Of a stretch of 64,000 bases of DNA, positions 43,830-55,699 are shown in pieces (the first letter of the stretch is position 1; every line of letters begins with the position of its first letter). The DNA is taken from the NCBI GenBank assembly GCA_011037195.1, contig JAAEAF010003533.1, forward strand, positions 36,155 through 100,154. Reading direction: 5' to 3'. This DNA comes from Triatoma infestans. Its lineage: Eukaryota; Arthropoda; Insecta; Hemiptera; Reduviidae. The position numbers and the translations under genes are program-made. Under the pieces are notes generated by a model, which made no database searches, was not told the DNA's origin, and saw only the letters and a program-made list of their open reading frames with translations.

Positions 43830-43985
43830 GTGTAATTATTGCTAGGACTGCCCCATTTTTTTTCCTCAAACAGAAACTTAAGTCTTCTAGCATCAGCAAT
43901 TTCAACTATCTTTCAAATAAAGGAATTTTTATTCTTTTCGTCCCTAAATTAGCAAAATTATTTCTTTATGAATTCATAAACCATT
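43830..43985 (+). repeat. Rep-3 duplicated segment, copy 1
   Basis: Shares gtgtaattattgctaggact, tcttctagcatcagcaattt, and ttagcaaaattatttc in order with 45781-45980. The second copy carries an internal repeat of tcttctag(g)catca. Nature unknown. Confidence 0.5.
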
Positions 43986-43989
43986 TGAC

Positions 43990-44950
43990 TGACAAGTGTT
44001 AACACCCAGAAAGCTATGTATTTTAATAATTTGTTCAAAGTGGAAATTAAAGACAGAATGGGTGTTATTACAGAAAGAACGTGTTTTTAAAGAAAATTTT
44101 GTAATAAATTCAATAATCATCATGATTATTAAGACATTGTTTTGCTTTAATTAATTTTATTTGCTCAAGCGTTTTAAGTAGTTGAAGTTTTAAGTAGTTA
44201 AACTACAATGTTTGACAGTGAAGACACTTTTCAGGCAGTCTCATAATATTAGCTTAAAAAAATTGTTTTTTCTTTAATAATAATGTGAATCGATACATTT
44301 TAAAAGTTTGATTTGTACATAATAGAATATAATTAAACGAAATGAATATTATACTTCTTGCAAACAAAACAAATATATGTATTTTATGCTTTCAAATTTG
44401 CCTAATTGAATACTATATTCCGTCTATTCAAGCTTCATTAAAAGCGACCTTTTACAAGGTCCATTCTAAGCAGACCAGTTTCCAAATTCTCTCAATAACA
44501 GTTTCAAATATCGTATTGTGGGTCTCAGTAAATACTTAATTATTTATTTATGTGCAAAATAAAATGAAAACATTATATTTTATAAACAATTGGACTGTTT
44601 TATATTTTAGTTGCTCGTGCGTGAAATATACAAATAGCACAAGGTTTAGATAATATATGTTATATGGAATGTCAATTCATTATTGTAACTGCGAAAAAAA
44701 AAAATATATATATATACAAAATGTACTAAATAATCTTTATATTGTATGCTGTTTATCATAAGATTGTAGTGTCGATATTAAATCTTATAGAAGGACGAAT
44801 AATAAACTAGTAATACAATATTCTATATAATTTTTATTTTTACTGATGTAGACTCGTCTTTCTTTGAGTTGTCGTATTCGTAATAAAATAAATGCAGTTA
44901 TGACCTTTGTCCGTTGCTCAACCATTTAAACGTAAAAAGGATTTGGTACT
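43990..44950. other. Unassigned AT-rich stretch
   Basis: An A-run with TA repeats at 44695-44716 and short frames only. Confidence 0.45.
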
Positions 44951-44955
44951 AAATA

Positions 44956-45365
44956 CGGTGGTCATTCAATAAGTAATGAGATAAAACGCTGGAGCCCAGA
45001 AATGGTTTGTTTAATCCATACAATAGTTTCAGTGCGTCAAATTGGCATTCTTGTACTTAGTTTCTCATCTGCTGTTCAAGAGTATTTGGTAAGCATAACC
45101 TCAAATGAATTCAGTTAACAATGGCGAATCCGCTCGAGCATTGCATCTCGGAAGAACAACGCTCAATGATTAGATTTTTAGTTGATTAGAGGATATCAAA
45201 GGTAATGAAATCCACGAAAGAATGTTAAAAGTATAGGGAATAATTGTTTGAGCTGTTCAAACGTTTACAAATGGGTAGAACAATTTAAAAGTGGCCTTGT
45301 AAGTGTCTGTGACGAACAATGAAGTGAACGACCGGATGAAGTTCAATTAATTCAGGACTCGTATT
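44956..45365 (+). mobile_element. mariner-family element, 5' fragment with decayed transposase N-terminus
   Basis: Starts with cggtggtcattcaataagta and then atgagataaaacg, resembling a mariner terminal repeat and 5' UTR. The transposase begins at the ATG 45121: MANPLE...SEEQRSMIRFLVD, then after frameshifts GNEIHERMLK, NVYKWVEQFKSGL and DEQ-stop-SERPDEVQLI. This is the N-terminal helix-turn-helix domain of mariner transposases, including the WVxxFKxGR and DExRxGRP linker motifs. Two shifts and several stops are visible. The catalytic DDD domain and right terminus are missing; sequence ends near a T-run at 45371. Confidence 0.7.
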
Positions 45366-45780
45366 TAGTAGATTTTTTTTTTTTTTTTTAAGGACTTAAA
45401 AATTACATTCAGCAAAATTTGAAGAGAACAGTACCTATTCAAAACATCAGATTTATTACACCTATAAAGATGAAATTAGCTAATTTTTGCTCCTTCGGAA
45501 TCGTAAAGCAATCACAAACATTGTTTCATCTGAGAACTATGGTATCCAACGCATTATAACATTTTTAGTTAATGATTACGATAAGATTTAATGATAAACT
45601 TATAGAAATGTATTCTTTGACGCAATGCCGACTTTGTGAAATTCCTTTCTCATAAACAACTTTTATAAAGCAAACATTTCTATTTCAAATTGCTGATTTA
45701 TTCCATTCTTATTTATTCGTAAGAAGTAGCTCACTAGATAGATGCTTTGCAATAAAAAGTTACTATTAGATCATTAAAAA

Positions 45781-45980
45781 GTATAATTATTGCTAGGACT
45801 GTACCTTTGTAGGACTATTATACTCAATTAGATTGTACCACACAAACAATGGATTTTTTCTCAAACAGTCTTCTAGCATCAATGAGTCTTCTAGGCATCA
45901 GCAATTTCAATTATGTTTCCAAGAGAGGAATTATATTCTTTTCTTCCCGAATTAGCAAAATTATTTCGTCATTAAATGGA
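45781..45980 (+). repeat. Rep-3 duplicated segment, copy 2
   Basis: Matches 43830-43985 in order (gtataattattgctaggact, tttttctcaaaca, tcttctagcatca, gcaatttcaattatgttt, ttagcaaaattatttc) with about 40 bp of extra sequence. The 60-residue frame at 45849 lies entirely in this repeat. Confidence 0.5.
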
Positions 45981-46379
45981 ACGAACTTCTTCTTAATATT
46001 GGGTAGTAGAATATTTAAACATGAAATATAAAATAAGTATAGAACAAATGTAAATAAAGAAAAGAAATTATCTCTAAAGGTTCCTGGCGATTCAAATGAA
46101 ACGGCAAAGAGAAAAAATTAGTGAATGTATTTGAATATTGGAGAGTTTTAACCAGAAACAAAGCGAAATTTGTCTCTGAAAATCGAAACGAATAATGATT
46201 CAATGTCCTACTAATTAAGGTAGTAATATTTAAACAAATAAGCTTGATTTCAAAAGTATAATGTAGTCGCTGTTGAGAAAATTCATTTTAGCAAGCGTTA
46301 GGAGCTTCATGTTTGCATTATCAATCCTTTCAGCGCTGCTATTCTCTTAGGCACCCCTTCTGCGAGTACTTAACCTCCC

Positions 46380-46850
46380 TATACGGTACGATCTAAAAGT
46401 TTGAGAAACATTCTTCGCCCTAAAAACTGTGAAAAACTTAAATATAACACGCCCACAATCTCAAGGCTTTAGTCAGTCTAGTTTAATCAAATAACATTTA
46501 ATAATTCTGAAACCGACTTTCAATAGTATTAAATAAAAATATCAACTACTTTGGAAACAGCCAGTCTGGAGACATGTATTCAGAGCTTAGAAACTATCAT
46601 CAACTACTAAAATGCAAATCTGAAAAAGTAATCATCAAGCAACTTTCTGTCAAAAAGCCATTTTTTACAGGCCAGAGAGATTTTATCAAAACAGTCAAAC
46701 TGGCAAAAACGAATTGACTGCGACAATAAGCACGAGTACCAACTAGCCATACCACTCTACAAGCTACGCTATGTAACAACCAACGCAGTCAATCTAAATT
46801 CATCACTAACTTCATCACTCTTCGTTCGGTCACTCTAACTTTCTCATATG
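46380..46850. repeat. Rep-4 dispersed repeat, copy 2 (unclassified)
   Basis: See the copy at 37700: the shared blocks are cctatacggtacgat and aggctttagtcagtct. The remainder, ending near caatctaaattcatcac, is diverged and non-coding. Confidence 0.35.
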
Positions 46851-47002
46851 TGTTTCCTAACATAGTATTTCATAATAAACAATATTGTAGGTTATAATCC
46901 AAGTAGAATGTGTTTTTGTCATATCAACACTCATCAATGTTTGTAGTAGATTTTAGGTTCATTTAGGGAATATTGAACGGTAACCTAAAAGATATATTGT
47001 AC

Positions 47003-47140
47003 ACCCCGGAGATTTCTCAGTGTATCTGCTGCTGGCCTCCAAGCAGTTTATCTAGCTACATACAGCACTGCCAATCAATCACACACAGCTGTAGAGGCAT
47101 CTAGGAAAAGGAAAATCTAAGGACAGCACTGCCGGATTCG
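47003..47140 (-). mobile_element. SINE-B/C body relic
   Basis: Minus-strand reading keeps cagtgctgtccttagatttt, ccttttcctagatgcctcta and a cttggaggccagcagcagat piece; head and 3' end are decayed. Confidence 0.55.
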
Positions 47141-47295
47141 TTCTGGCCAGGAACTGCTGGCAGAACCTCATTTGGAAATGGGTATTATCAGAGACTTTTT
47201 CCGTGATAGCCTGCTTCATTTTATGGTTTTGCCACTTGTTTCGAGTCTTCAGCCTTTGCCAGAATGTCATGAAAAACATGACTGGCATGTTACGA
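47141..47295. mobile_element. Foldback-element arm fragment with hammerhead-like relic
   Basis: tatcagagactttttccgtg and gatagcctgcttca correspond to 55709-55742. On the minus strand CTGAAGA, CTC, GAAAC (47252-47238) is a shrunken version of the motif in the related element, with most of helix II deleted. Confidence 0.5.
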
Positions 47296-47514
47296 AGATA
47301 TACTTAATTCACATCCTAACTCTCCAACCAACCATCTGATCCATTTATGGATGTTACTAAATATAGAAAAATATATAAGATTTTGCGATAAAATAAATCA
47401 TTATTGGTGTTAACATGGCATGTGTCATAAGGAGACTTAAAAAATACTTTATAGAATTTGTATAAATAATATTTTCTCATTTCACATTTTTAGCCTCAAA
47501 AATTTTTATTTTTC

Positions 47515-49200
47515 ATTTTATTCGATGATTGATCGTGTAAAATTTATAAAATTAAGATATAGTCAGAAATGCATATTTTGAGTTTTCCTGAGTGCGAAGA
47601 AAGGTGTTTAACAATTGAGTGAATGAATATAGGTATGTTTGTTTTGTGAGCATGAGCAAAATAACGCAAAAATGAAAAATAAGAAATGAAATATTTTATT
47701 CACCATATCTGTAGTGGTGTTTTCGATGAAAATCCATCAACAAAAAGTGCGGCTTCACATATATTATTTTGCCTTCAATTTTTTGCGCTTGTTTTGTTTA
47801 AACTTGTTAACAAAAGACCCATACTTTATTTATTTATTTTTTCACATTTTTGATTTCAAGAGGATCTGTTAGGCGAAAATGTTACGCTTCTATCTAAATT
47901 ATAACATTAATATAAATAAATAAGAAGTCAGCATTTTAATTTATTATTAAGAGCATTAAAATAAAAGCCCTATTAAAATTCCAAATTTTGAAGTATATCC
48001 CATTATCGGATATGGAATTTTTGTCTTCTCCAATTTTTTTCGAGGCTACAAATTGTTTTTTACTTTCTCATACTCCTAGTTATTAGGAAGTATTGTAATC
48101 GTGTCAAATTTTCGATATCGAGTTTTCACCGGAAATAAACGTTTTGAGGTCCCTTGAGTCCAAAAAAGTGGTTTTTAGCAAATGGTCTGTGTGTGTGTGT
48201 GTGTGTGTGTATGTGAACAGTACAGTTAAAAAAAGAAAAACCGTAGAAAGTTGAAACTTGATATTCCGTTTAGGTATCACCATGGCATCTGACAGCTGGT
48301 CATCTGTCGAAATTCCTCAAATTCCACTTTACTTGTTGATTTTTTTTACTTTTTTGAGTTTTTTTCAAAAATGGCCCTGACGATTTTCTTCTAATTTGGT
48401 ATAGCAACTACACGTACAAAGGGCTACAACTTTTATTTGAAATGTTTCTCTGGGAATATTCATTTAAGGGTAGTTACGGGGTGGAATGGGGTAGGGTTTT
48501 CATCTAAAGTGCTATTTCAGTTCATTAAACAATTCTATCATCTAAATAATGTTAATTAGAATTGAATATGTTGTAGAAATTCCGAGTTTCCAAAAAAATC
48601 GGATAACCGGAAATGCGTTTACATTACCACTTTACTAAATGATTTTTTTCACATTTTTGCAATTTTCTCAAAAATGCCTCCGACGATTTCTTGAACCTTC
48701 CTACTTAAACTAAACATACAATGATTCACAACTTTTATTTAAAACATTTCCCTGGGAAAATTCATTTAAGGGCACTTTTGGAGGAGGAGTGTGGTTATGT
48801 TTTTCTCTAAAATGCTATTATAGTTGATTATACAATTCTACCTTCCAAACAAAATTAATTAGAAATAAATAGATGGCCAAAATTCCGAGTTTCAAGAAAA
48901 TTAGTAAACCGAAAGTGTGATTTTACTGGACAGTTTCTTTTTTTCAGTTTTCGACGAATTATATTAAATTTGGTACACAAACTATAAAATTTATCAATTA
49001 TAATTTTGAGAACTGGTTTAAGAGAAAGTTGTGTGAATGTATCATACCAGATTTTCTTATACTTGATATATTAATTACACAACCTAGGCCTATCACTTTT
49101 ATTTTTAAAAATTTACCCGGATTATATCTTCTAGAGAGTTGTGGGAGCGCTGTAATGTTGATCTTCAATTTTCAACTTTAATTCAATATAATGTACGGTC
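47515..49200 (+). mobile_element. Older HINE-like copy interrupted by a younger one
   Basis: Left part 47515-48061: gattgatcgtgtaaaattta, tttgagttttcctgagtgcg, aaaataacgcaaaaatgaaa, aaaatccatcaacaaaaagt, ggctacaaattg. The right part from 49057 resumes with cttatacttgatatattaat, ttacccggatta. The younger copy sits in a T-run between them. Confidence 0.55.
48062..49056 (+). mobile_element. HINE-like element, younger nested copy
   Basis: 5' repeat actttctcatactcc (one change) at 48062, GT tract 48186-48212, two modules, 3' repeat ggtttaagagaaagt at 49015-49029, then the decayed hairpin gtgtgaatgtatcatac and cagat plus T-run. About 995 bp, close to the length of the tandem copies at 5737. Confidence 0.7.
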
Positions 49201-49259
49201 GTATTAATTGATTCTTAGCAATATGCTTTTTGTAAATAATTCAACTACAAGCAGAAAAT

Positions 49260-50030
49260 AAATAACAATTATCTGCGTAGCAAAAAAAAATATAATCCTT
49301 GTTCCGTTTTGTAATTGAAAATGTGGTCGAATTGAGTGGGTGATGATAATCTTTTATTTCAAAAAGAAAAAAAATAAAGAATAAAAAATAAACTTACATA
49401 AAGACAACGTATGGAACGCACAAAACATACAATTACCTATTCAATCAATACAATTATACATAGAGTGGTTGTTTGAAGAAGGGGTATTTTAATTGATACA
49501 TAAATTCATGAGAGATATAGCGAGTCCCCTTTGGCAATACATTAGTCTCTCTCTTTCTGGAAATTATAATTCGTTCTGTTGTTACATAAATAAATGCAAT
49601 TATAATATTATTTAGATACAATAGTGAAACGTTTTTACGACCTATTTTCATTGCTATATAATTATTGTTATTCATAATGAAAACGATTTAAATTAATAAG
49701 TTATTTTTATATCTTTATCTGCTAACTATATCATAATAATTCGATGAGTATATGTAATAAAATAATTAATTAGTTCACCTGTGTATTGGTCAATCGGATT
49801 TTGCGAGTTATATCTACAACATTTATATAATTTTTATGAGTTATTTATAAATTGACATACGGGCGTTGGTTTTTGGCATTGTTTCAAAAAAACCAATTGG
49901 CCTTCCTCTACATCCGTTATCATTTTAAAAATTAAAACTCAATTATTGACTTAATCTTTACGAATAATATCAAGAATAGTTTTATGCATTTATCTCAAAT
50001 TGATGTTCATTAAATTTCCAGCCTCTTATC
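49260..50030. other. Unassigned AT-rich stretch
   Basis: No repeat or frame recognised. Confidence 0.45.
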
Positions 50031-50247
50031 CAAGTGTGATGGATGCAAGAAAGTATATCTATTTTAATTTGAAATATCAAAATTAGGAAGAAAAATGCGA
50101 GCTTTTTGGCAAAAGGGTACACGCAGGTAGAAGAGTACAGTTACTGGAAAAGTTCATGAACCTAGTTAGCTACCCTTTCCTCTCACAGGGAAGATTTGAA
50201 ATAACAATTAGAAGACATTCCTTCAAGCATAGTTTTATTGTAGACAC

Positions 50248-50887
50248 TGTAGTGGAATCGTTTATTGTGATTTCTGAGGTATGTAGTAGATGTCTTGAAG
50301 AGGGCGGAAGTTAGTTTAGAGATTTTTGGAAGTTAGTGCTCGAATTATTAACACGGAATTTATAAAAATAGACTGTATTTGTACAATAATTTAAACGTGA
50401 GTAATGGTAACTATTAACAAGAAATACTTAGAAATAAATAGGAGATAAATAACTAATAATTTAGAATGATTAAAATAAATGAACTAAGATGCACAACTAA
50501 GGAAATAAGTATAAATAAAAACTGTATAGGGACGCGGAACTGCTGCTCGTATAATAATCTTGAAGACGTACTGAAGTATAATCCTCCCCTCTTCCAATGG
50601 GGCGAAGTTTATATATTAGTGTTAGCAACACTCACACCAAGACATCTGTCCTAGTGTGCGACCTTGGTTAGTTCGGTGACCAGTGATTTAGGTCAGTGGC
50701 CAGCTTATCGGTGCTTGCTTTGATGTAAAGTATTGACCCTTGGTTTTGTTTGTTTGGCCGCGGCCTTGTCTTCAAGGCAGCAGCCGGCTAGGCCACTAGT
50801 TATAAATTATTCTTTCTTTGTTATGTGTTGTAAAGGTTTGACATTGCTATGACCTTGCCATGTCAAAGTCATAGCAATGTCATTACA
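50248..50887 (-). mobile_element. Solo LTR (Ty3/Gypsy-like) with 4-bp target duplication
   Basis: Flanked by acac at 50244-50247 and 50888-50891. On the minus strand it starts tgtaatgacattgctatgac and ends gattccactaca, so it has TG...CA-type ends. A TATATAAAC box lies near 50620-50612 on the minus strand. The first 66 bp form a strong hairpin (tgacattgctatgac against gtcatagcaatgtca, 50837-50880). 640 bp, similar in length to the solo LTR at 36773 but not recognisably similar in sequence. Confidence 0.6.
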
Positions 50888-50892
50888 ACACC
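50827..50892. repeat. Hairpin at the LTR end
   Basis: gtgttgtaa, then tgacattgctatgac, a 14-bp loop, gtcatagcaatgtca, then ttacaacac. The 15-bp inner arms are perfect. Confidence 0.75.
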
Positions 50893-51164
50893 AAGGAGAA
50901 CACATCAGAATTTTGCCAGTTTAAGTTATAACATAACAGTTTATTCCAATTAATTTCAGTATACTTATAAGCATATTATTGTGATATTTTAAAGTAACTT
51001 AATTTCACTTTGAAAATATATCTATTTTAAAAACAGTGTGATCTCTTGATTATTTCTAATACTTCACTCTCATAATCATATACTTACAAGCCCTTTTAAA
51101 AAACTGCACGTGCTACTACAAACATACACACCATTACATTTCACAAGCGATGGCCATTTAATTA

Positions 51165-52285
51165 TTGTTATAAAGTATAAAGATTTCAATAAAATTTGTG
51201 ATATGGCCGTTGAAAAATGCAGTAAGATCAAGATATGTGACCTTTTTCACACCAAACATTTTAAACAGAGTTTTGAATACTTTATATTGACTAAGTGAAT
51301 TTAATGTTGCTACAGATTAGAGAAGAACATAAAAAAAATAAATTGAAGAGAGTGTGAAATCATTCAATCTATGTATAAGATTTTTTTTTTCTGTGTTAAA
51401 GAAAACTGATGAATGGAAAACCAAAAGTTAACGCTATAATGAAATCTATCAAACCTTAAAAAACTATTGGTACACACGTCATACTTCCATCCAAACATAC
51501 ACTTATTCAACACATCACGTGCATATATACATACATACATACACACTTGTATACGCACACAAATAGGCTATCTGTCATAGTGGGGTAATCAATCAAAAAT
51601 AAAGTAAGTTAAAGGCTCTTCTATATTTATTTTTATATTTCTAATTTCACCTTAGACTGCATCAAACCAATCGAACAGCTTCTGTCAGTTAGAACAGTCG
51701 CAGCAGCAAACTAGACTGCACAGAGTGAAAAAATAGATCATTCTTCATTCATATCTCATTTATCAAATTAAATGAACTTTTGGTTTTCCTAGATATTTGA
51801 TTAATTATTATATAGATAAAACTATAATGATGTAGTCCACCAATTATTGGAACGTATAAGGTAACATTGAAGTAAATATTTCTATACAATGAATTACGAA
51901 TTAGAAGATAACTAATCTAAAATATTAACATTACACTACTATGATTAACTAAAGATATTTCGTAAACGTTTTTACAGTTAAGAGGGCGTTTACCAATAAC
52001 ATGTTCGTCCTTACTTGTCTTAACAATTTATACTAAACTTATTATAAAGTGCCGAACGTGACATATTCCAAGTTCCGTACACAAGCATTATCAACCGTTT
52101 GTTAAATTGAGCTTTTAATTAATTACTAATTTTTCTGATTTTTAAGATTATATGTTTTTCTAAATAGATAAACGGTTAAAGCTATTTATTATTTTAATTA
52201 TAAAATATTTTTTTTAATAGAGAATAATTTTTAATATTTTTAATTTAATAACGTTAATTAATAAAATTAATAATGTTAAAATTTT
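51165..52285. other. Unassigned AT-rich stretch
   Basis: Includes a catacatacatac tract (51531-51543). No repeat or frame recognised. Confidence 0.45.
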
Positions 52286-52298
52286 CTTAATACATAAT

Positions 52299-52526
52299 AT
52301 TTTTTTTTTTTTTAATTTAAGGCGCGACAACATCTATGGTCATTGGCGCTCGGAGCTTTCTCAGTGCACTGCCGGTCTCCGGACAGAGTTCTCTTGCTAC
52401 AGACAACACTGTCCATCACCGCCACGTAGAGCTCCTAGGAAGAAAAAATCTAAGGGTAGCACTGACTCGAACCCGGGACCTCCGCGTGGGAGTCCGACGC
52501 GCTAACCACTTAGCTAATCCCTCCCC
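52299..52526 (-). mobile_element. SINE-C with 11-bp target duplication
   Basis: Flanked by taatacataat at 52288-52298 and 52527-52537. Minus-strand reading: head with ggattagctaagtggttagc (A box), cccgggttcgagtcagtgct (B box), body ttcttcctaggagctctacg, gacagtgttgtctgtagcaa, 3' end gcgccaatgaccatagatgt and tcgcgccttaaattaaa plus poly(A) (T-run at 52301-52313). Confidence 0.85.
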
Positions 52527-52561
52527 TAATACATAATTAATAACGTAAAGCTATAATTTAA

Positions 52562-52738
52562 TTTTTTTTTTTTTTTATTAAGGTGCGTCAACATCTATGT
52601 CATTGGCGCTCGGAGCCTTCACAGTGCACTCCGGACAATGTTTATCTCGTTACAGACATCACTTCCATCACCGGATAGTGAGCCGTAGAGGCTCCTGGGA
52701 AGAAAAAATCTTCCAGCACAGCTGGACTTACTTCCCTT
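52562..52738 (-). mobile_element. SINE-C, 5'-truncated, with 8-bp target duplication
   Basis: Flanked by taatttaa at 52554-52561 and 52739-52746. It keeps the body and 3' end (tgacgcaccttaataaaaaa) but lost the tRNA-like head. It lies in the same orientation as the SINE immediately to its left. Confidence 0.75.
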
Positions 52739-52766
52739 TAATTTAAAAATTACTCTTTTATAAAGG

Positions 52767-52880
52767 GTAAAAAACCGTATTGCGCAACAGCCCATGATGG
52801 GGCAGATGGCGATTTGTATGGGGAGCGTGTGGTGAGCACGCTGCAATTCCCCTCGCCGTTTAGTTCCAGCCTTCGCTACC
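52767..52880 (-). mobile_element. SINE-A 3' half
   Basis: Minus-strand reading: gtagcgaaggctggaactaa, gcgtgctcaccacacgct, catcatgggctgttgcgcaa and a tac-ggttttttac 3' end, matching the second half of 33420-33676. Confidence 0.7.
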
Positions 52881-52899
52881 CACTTCGTTAGGATTCATC

Positions 52900-55295
52900 A
52901 CTCGTAACAACCAAAAGTTTCAATAATGGTAAAGCCCTAAAATTCCTGTATTGCTCACTATCCAGCTCACCAGATTTCAATTTTAGAACAAATTAATTAC
53001 ATATTTACATATTAATATATTAATTACATATTAAATCTATAAAGAAGTTATTATAAATTATTGGTTTATATTTTTACATGAGTTCTTTTAGATTATTTAG
53101 ACATGCAATGCTGTAATTTTTTCTTCGTTTCGGGTAAAAGGATTTATATCAGTTAAATGTAAATAAATAAATACTTGGAAACTGTAGTTGCTAGCAGGCA
53201 CCACTAGAGATCTTTAGAAACATGGCGATCGGAAAACAACAAATTTGTGAATTTCCAGAGTTGTAAATTAAAAAGAATAAAATATTGATTATATTATTCC
53301 ATTAAGCGTGTGTATGTGTATTTATAAAAGGGGTATTTATGTATATGTATTTGTATGCCTGTTATTGCCCACTGCATACCTTTCAAATCCGAATACATTG
53401 ACAAATGTAACTAGAGAAAATCAGATGATACTTTGAATAGTATAGCTCCTTATTTTCAAATTAGTGGCTAATTTTATATTCAATCAAGAAATCTTCTCCC
53501 TCCAGTAATTGCAAAACGGAAGCTCTAAATATTTTCTTTTCTGTATGGACTTGTAGTTCAACTGCCGTGATATTATGTAATGTAATTGAACCAAATTAGC
53601 CCAAAGTTGAGAAAATTCGCCACACAAAAAATGAAATCAACAGTTTTAATACCAGCCGTACCGAGGGCTGCCATCGTGCTTCCAAGTGCATTTCACCTAT
53701 GCATTTCCCCTCTATCATGCCTACTGCAATTTAATGGCGAATAAGCTTCAAACTTGGACAGCCAATGCTCCTCCATAGAAGGTATCTTTTAGCCATCACC
53801 AAAAGGTAGCCATCAGAAAAGAAAAAACCAGGAAATCTTCTGAAGTTGTTGACGATTGCAGAAATAACTAAAAAAAAAGAAATGATTCAAATTTGTTTTT
53901 TTAACAACTATTTGTCCTATAAATTTTCCAAGGAACGAAACTTTTGCATACATTTTTAAAATTTGTCGTAAACCACACTGTATTTACTGAGGTGAGTATC
54001 AAATTTTATGATTTATTAGGTAGGCATTCATATTAATCTCGGTGAACAGATTTATCTCCCATTGACTCTCAAAATGCATTTCTGTTCTTCATCGAAGAGT
54101 AAATCGAGGAGGCTAGCTCCATCTCAGACGCCCAGTAGAATTGGAAAAAAAAGAAACAGAGAAGAAGTGACGGATTTTAGGTCAGTAATGACTGAAAACT
54201 GCAGAAATTAAAATTCCGGCTGATGCTGTTAGATAGAGCATAAGTTCAGATTAAGTCACGAGGATAATATTTATTTTTTCTTAAAGATTATTATCACTAA
54301 ATGAATTTATTTCAAAATCTATATGCATGATAACATTTTGCAATGCAAGGAGGAATAACCAAATCTATCATTGGATGGCTTAATGTGACAGATAATTTGT
54401 CGGCAGATCTAATATTAGTGCATACATAATGAGACTGACTAAACATCTAAATGACAAGATAATTCACTATTTCATATACTTTTTATTAAATTTTTTCATC
54501 GCTTAAAACCTATTATTTGTTACCGTTAAGTAGCTAATATCTAAAGATAATTATTAATAAAATATCTACAGATAGAACAACTATAAAAGATACGCCAACT
54601 ATCCAACCATCTTATTGTAACAATGTACGAGGTTAGGTTATAGACCGAACTGGTGGACGGAATTTATCCATTAGCTTGCAGACTAGAAGGATGATTGTGT
54701 GTAAGACTTTTCTCACGGCAATACCAGAAAGAGTAAGAGAGAGAGAGAGAGATAGAGACTGAATGAGAGAGAACCACTTAAATGGTACAGCAAGATTGTA
54801 TAAGTGGATGATATAGTGTAGAGTAGGATTTCACCAAATTACCTTACAGCAACACCCTGCAGGCGTTCATTCTATTAAATAAGAAGCCTCCGACACACAC
54901 ACAAACTGAAGCGAATACAATTCATTATTCTAATAGGCCATGGATTTTACTTTTGATGTATGTTCTTATATCAATGAAACATAAGGCGAGTTGCATTTGA
55001 AATATGTACTCGCATGTTATAATTAATTTGTCCCATATGAAGTAGGTCAGAATTATTTCGTAATTTTTCTATTTTTTTTTTTCAAACGGTAACCCTAAAT
55101 AAGTGTTATATTAATGAACCAATAATTAAGTAAAATTTTAATGAAAAATACGTACATTTTTTTAATGTTAACGCCATTTCTAAGTAGCTAAGCACTCCTT
55201 TTTTTTTTTATAAAAGTTAATGATAACATTTTCTGCTGACATCATAGTTGAATAGTAATAATTAGAAAAAAAAATGAGTTCAAAACTATTTATTT

Positions 55296-55328
<33 letters not shown>

Positions 55329-55690
55329 AGGCATTACTGAGAATTCAATTTTTAAGGGCACATTATAATGTAATTATAATTATCGGATTTTTAAAAAAAT
55401 ATTATAATCCTTGAGAGGTTTTTTTTTCCTTAACAGCATGGTTCAATTTGAGATGATTGGCCGATTTCTGGGTTACCAATTTTAAAAATTTCTTGTTAAA
55501 CAGTTTATATCAAGATGTCTTGAAGATTCGTGAACACTAAAATGGGTGATAAACACAAAAATTGAAGCATGTTATCAAAGAAAAATCTGTGCGCCTCCAA
55601 TCACCCTGACTATTACAATCGTACAATCATCAACGCTCACAGTTTTTCTGAATACTTTAGTACTTTAAATAAATTTTAATTGTTATGGTT
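52900..55690. other. Unassigned stretch
   Basis: Contains a GA tract (54737-54753) and a TA microsatellite (55293-55328). Patches of mixed composition at 53640-53830 and 54600-54880 show no recognisable frame or repeat. Confidence 0.4.
55293..55328. repeat. TA microsatellite
   Basis: About 35 bp of near-perfect TA. Confidence 0.85.
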
Positions 55691-55699
55691 GGTTCCGCA

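Larger units (their letters stand above)
50033..51160 (+). repeat. Rep-2 dispersed repeat, copy 4, split by a solo LTR
   Basis: The left part (50033-50247) starts agtgtgatggatgcaagaaa and includes agaagacattccttcaagca. The right part (50888-51160) includes cagtttattccaattaattt, aaaacagtgtgatctcttga and acaagcccttttaaaaaact. Compared with the copy at 38365, the break falls exactly at the LTR. Confidence 0.65.

Noticed and set aside
5737..49056. CRISPR-like or satellite array for the spaced repeats
   Set aside because: Repeat units are about 1 kb with subterminal inverted repeats and no unique spacers of constant length; the setting is eukaryotic.
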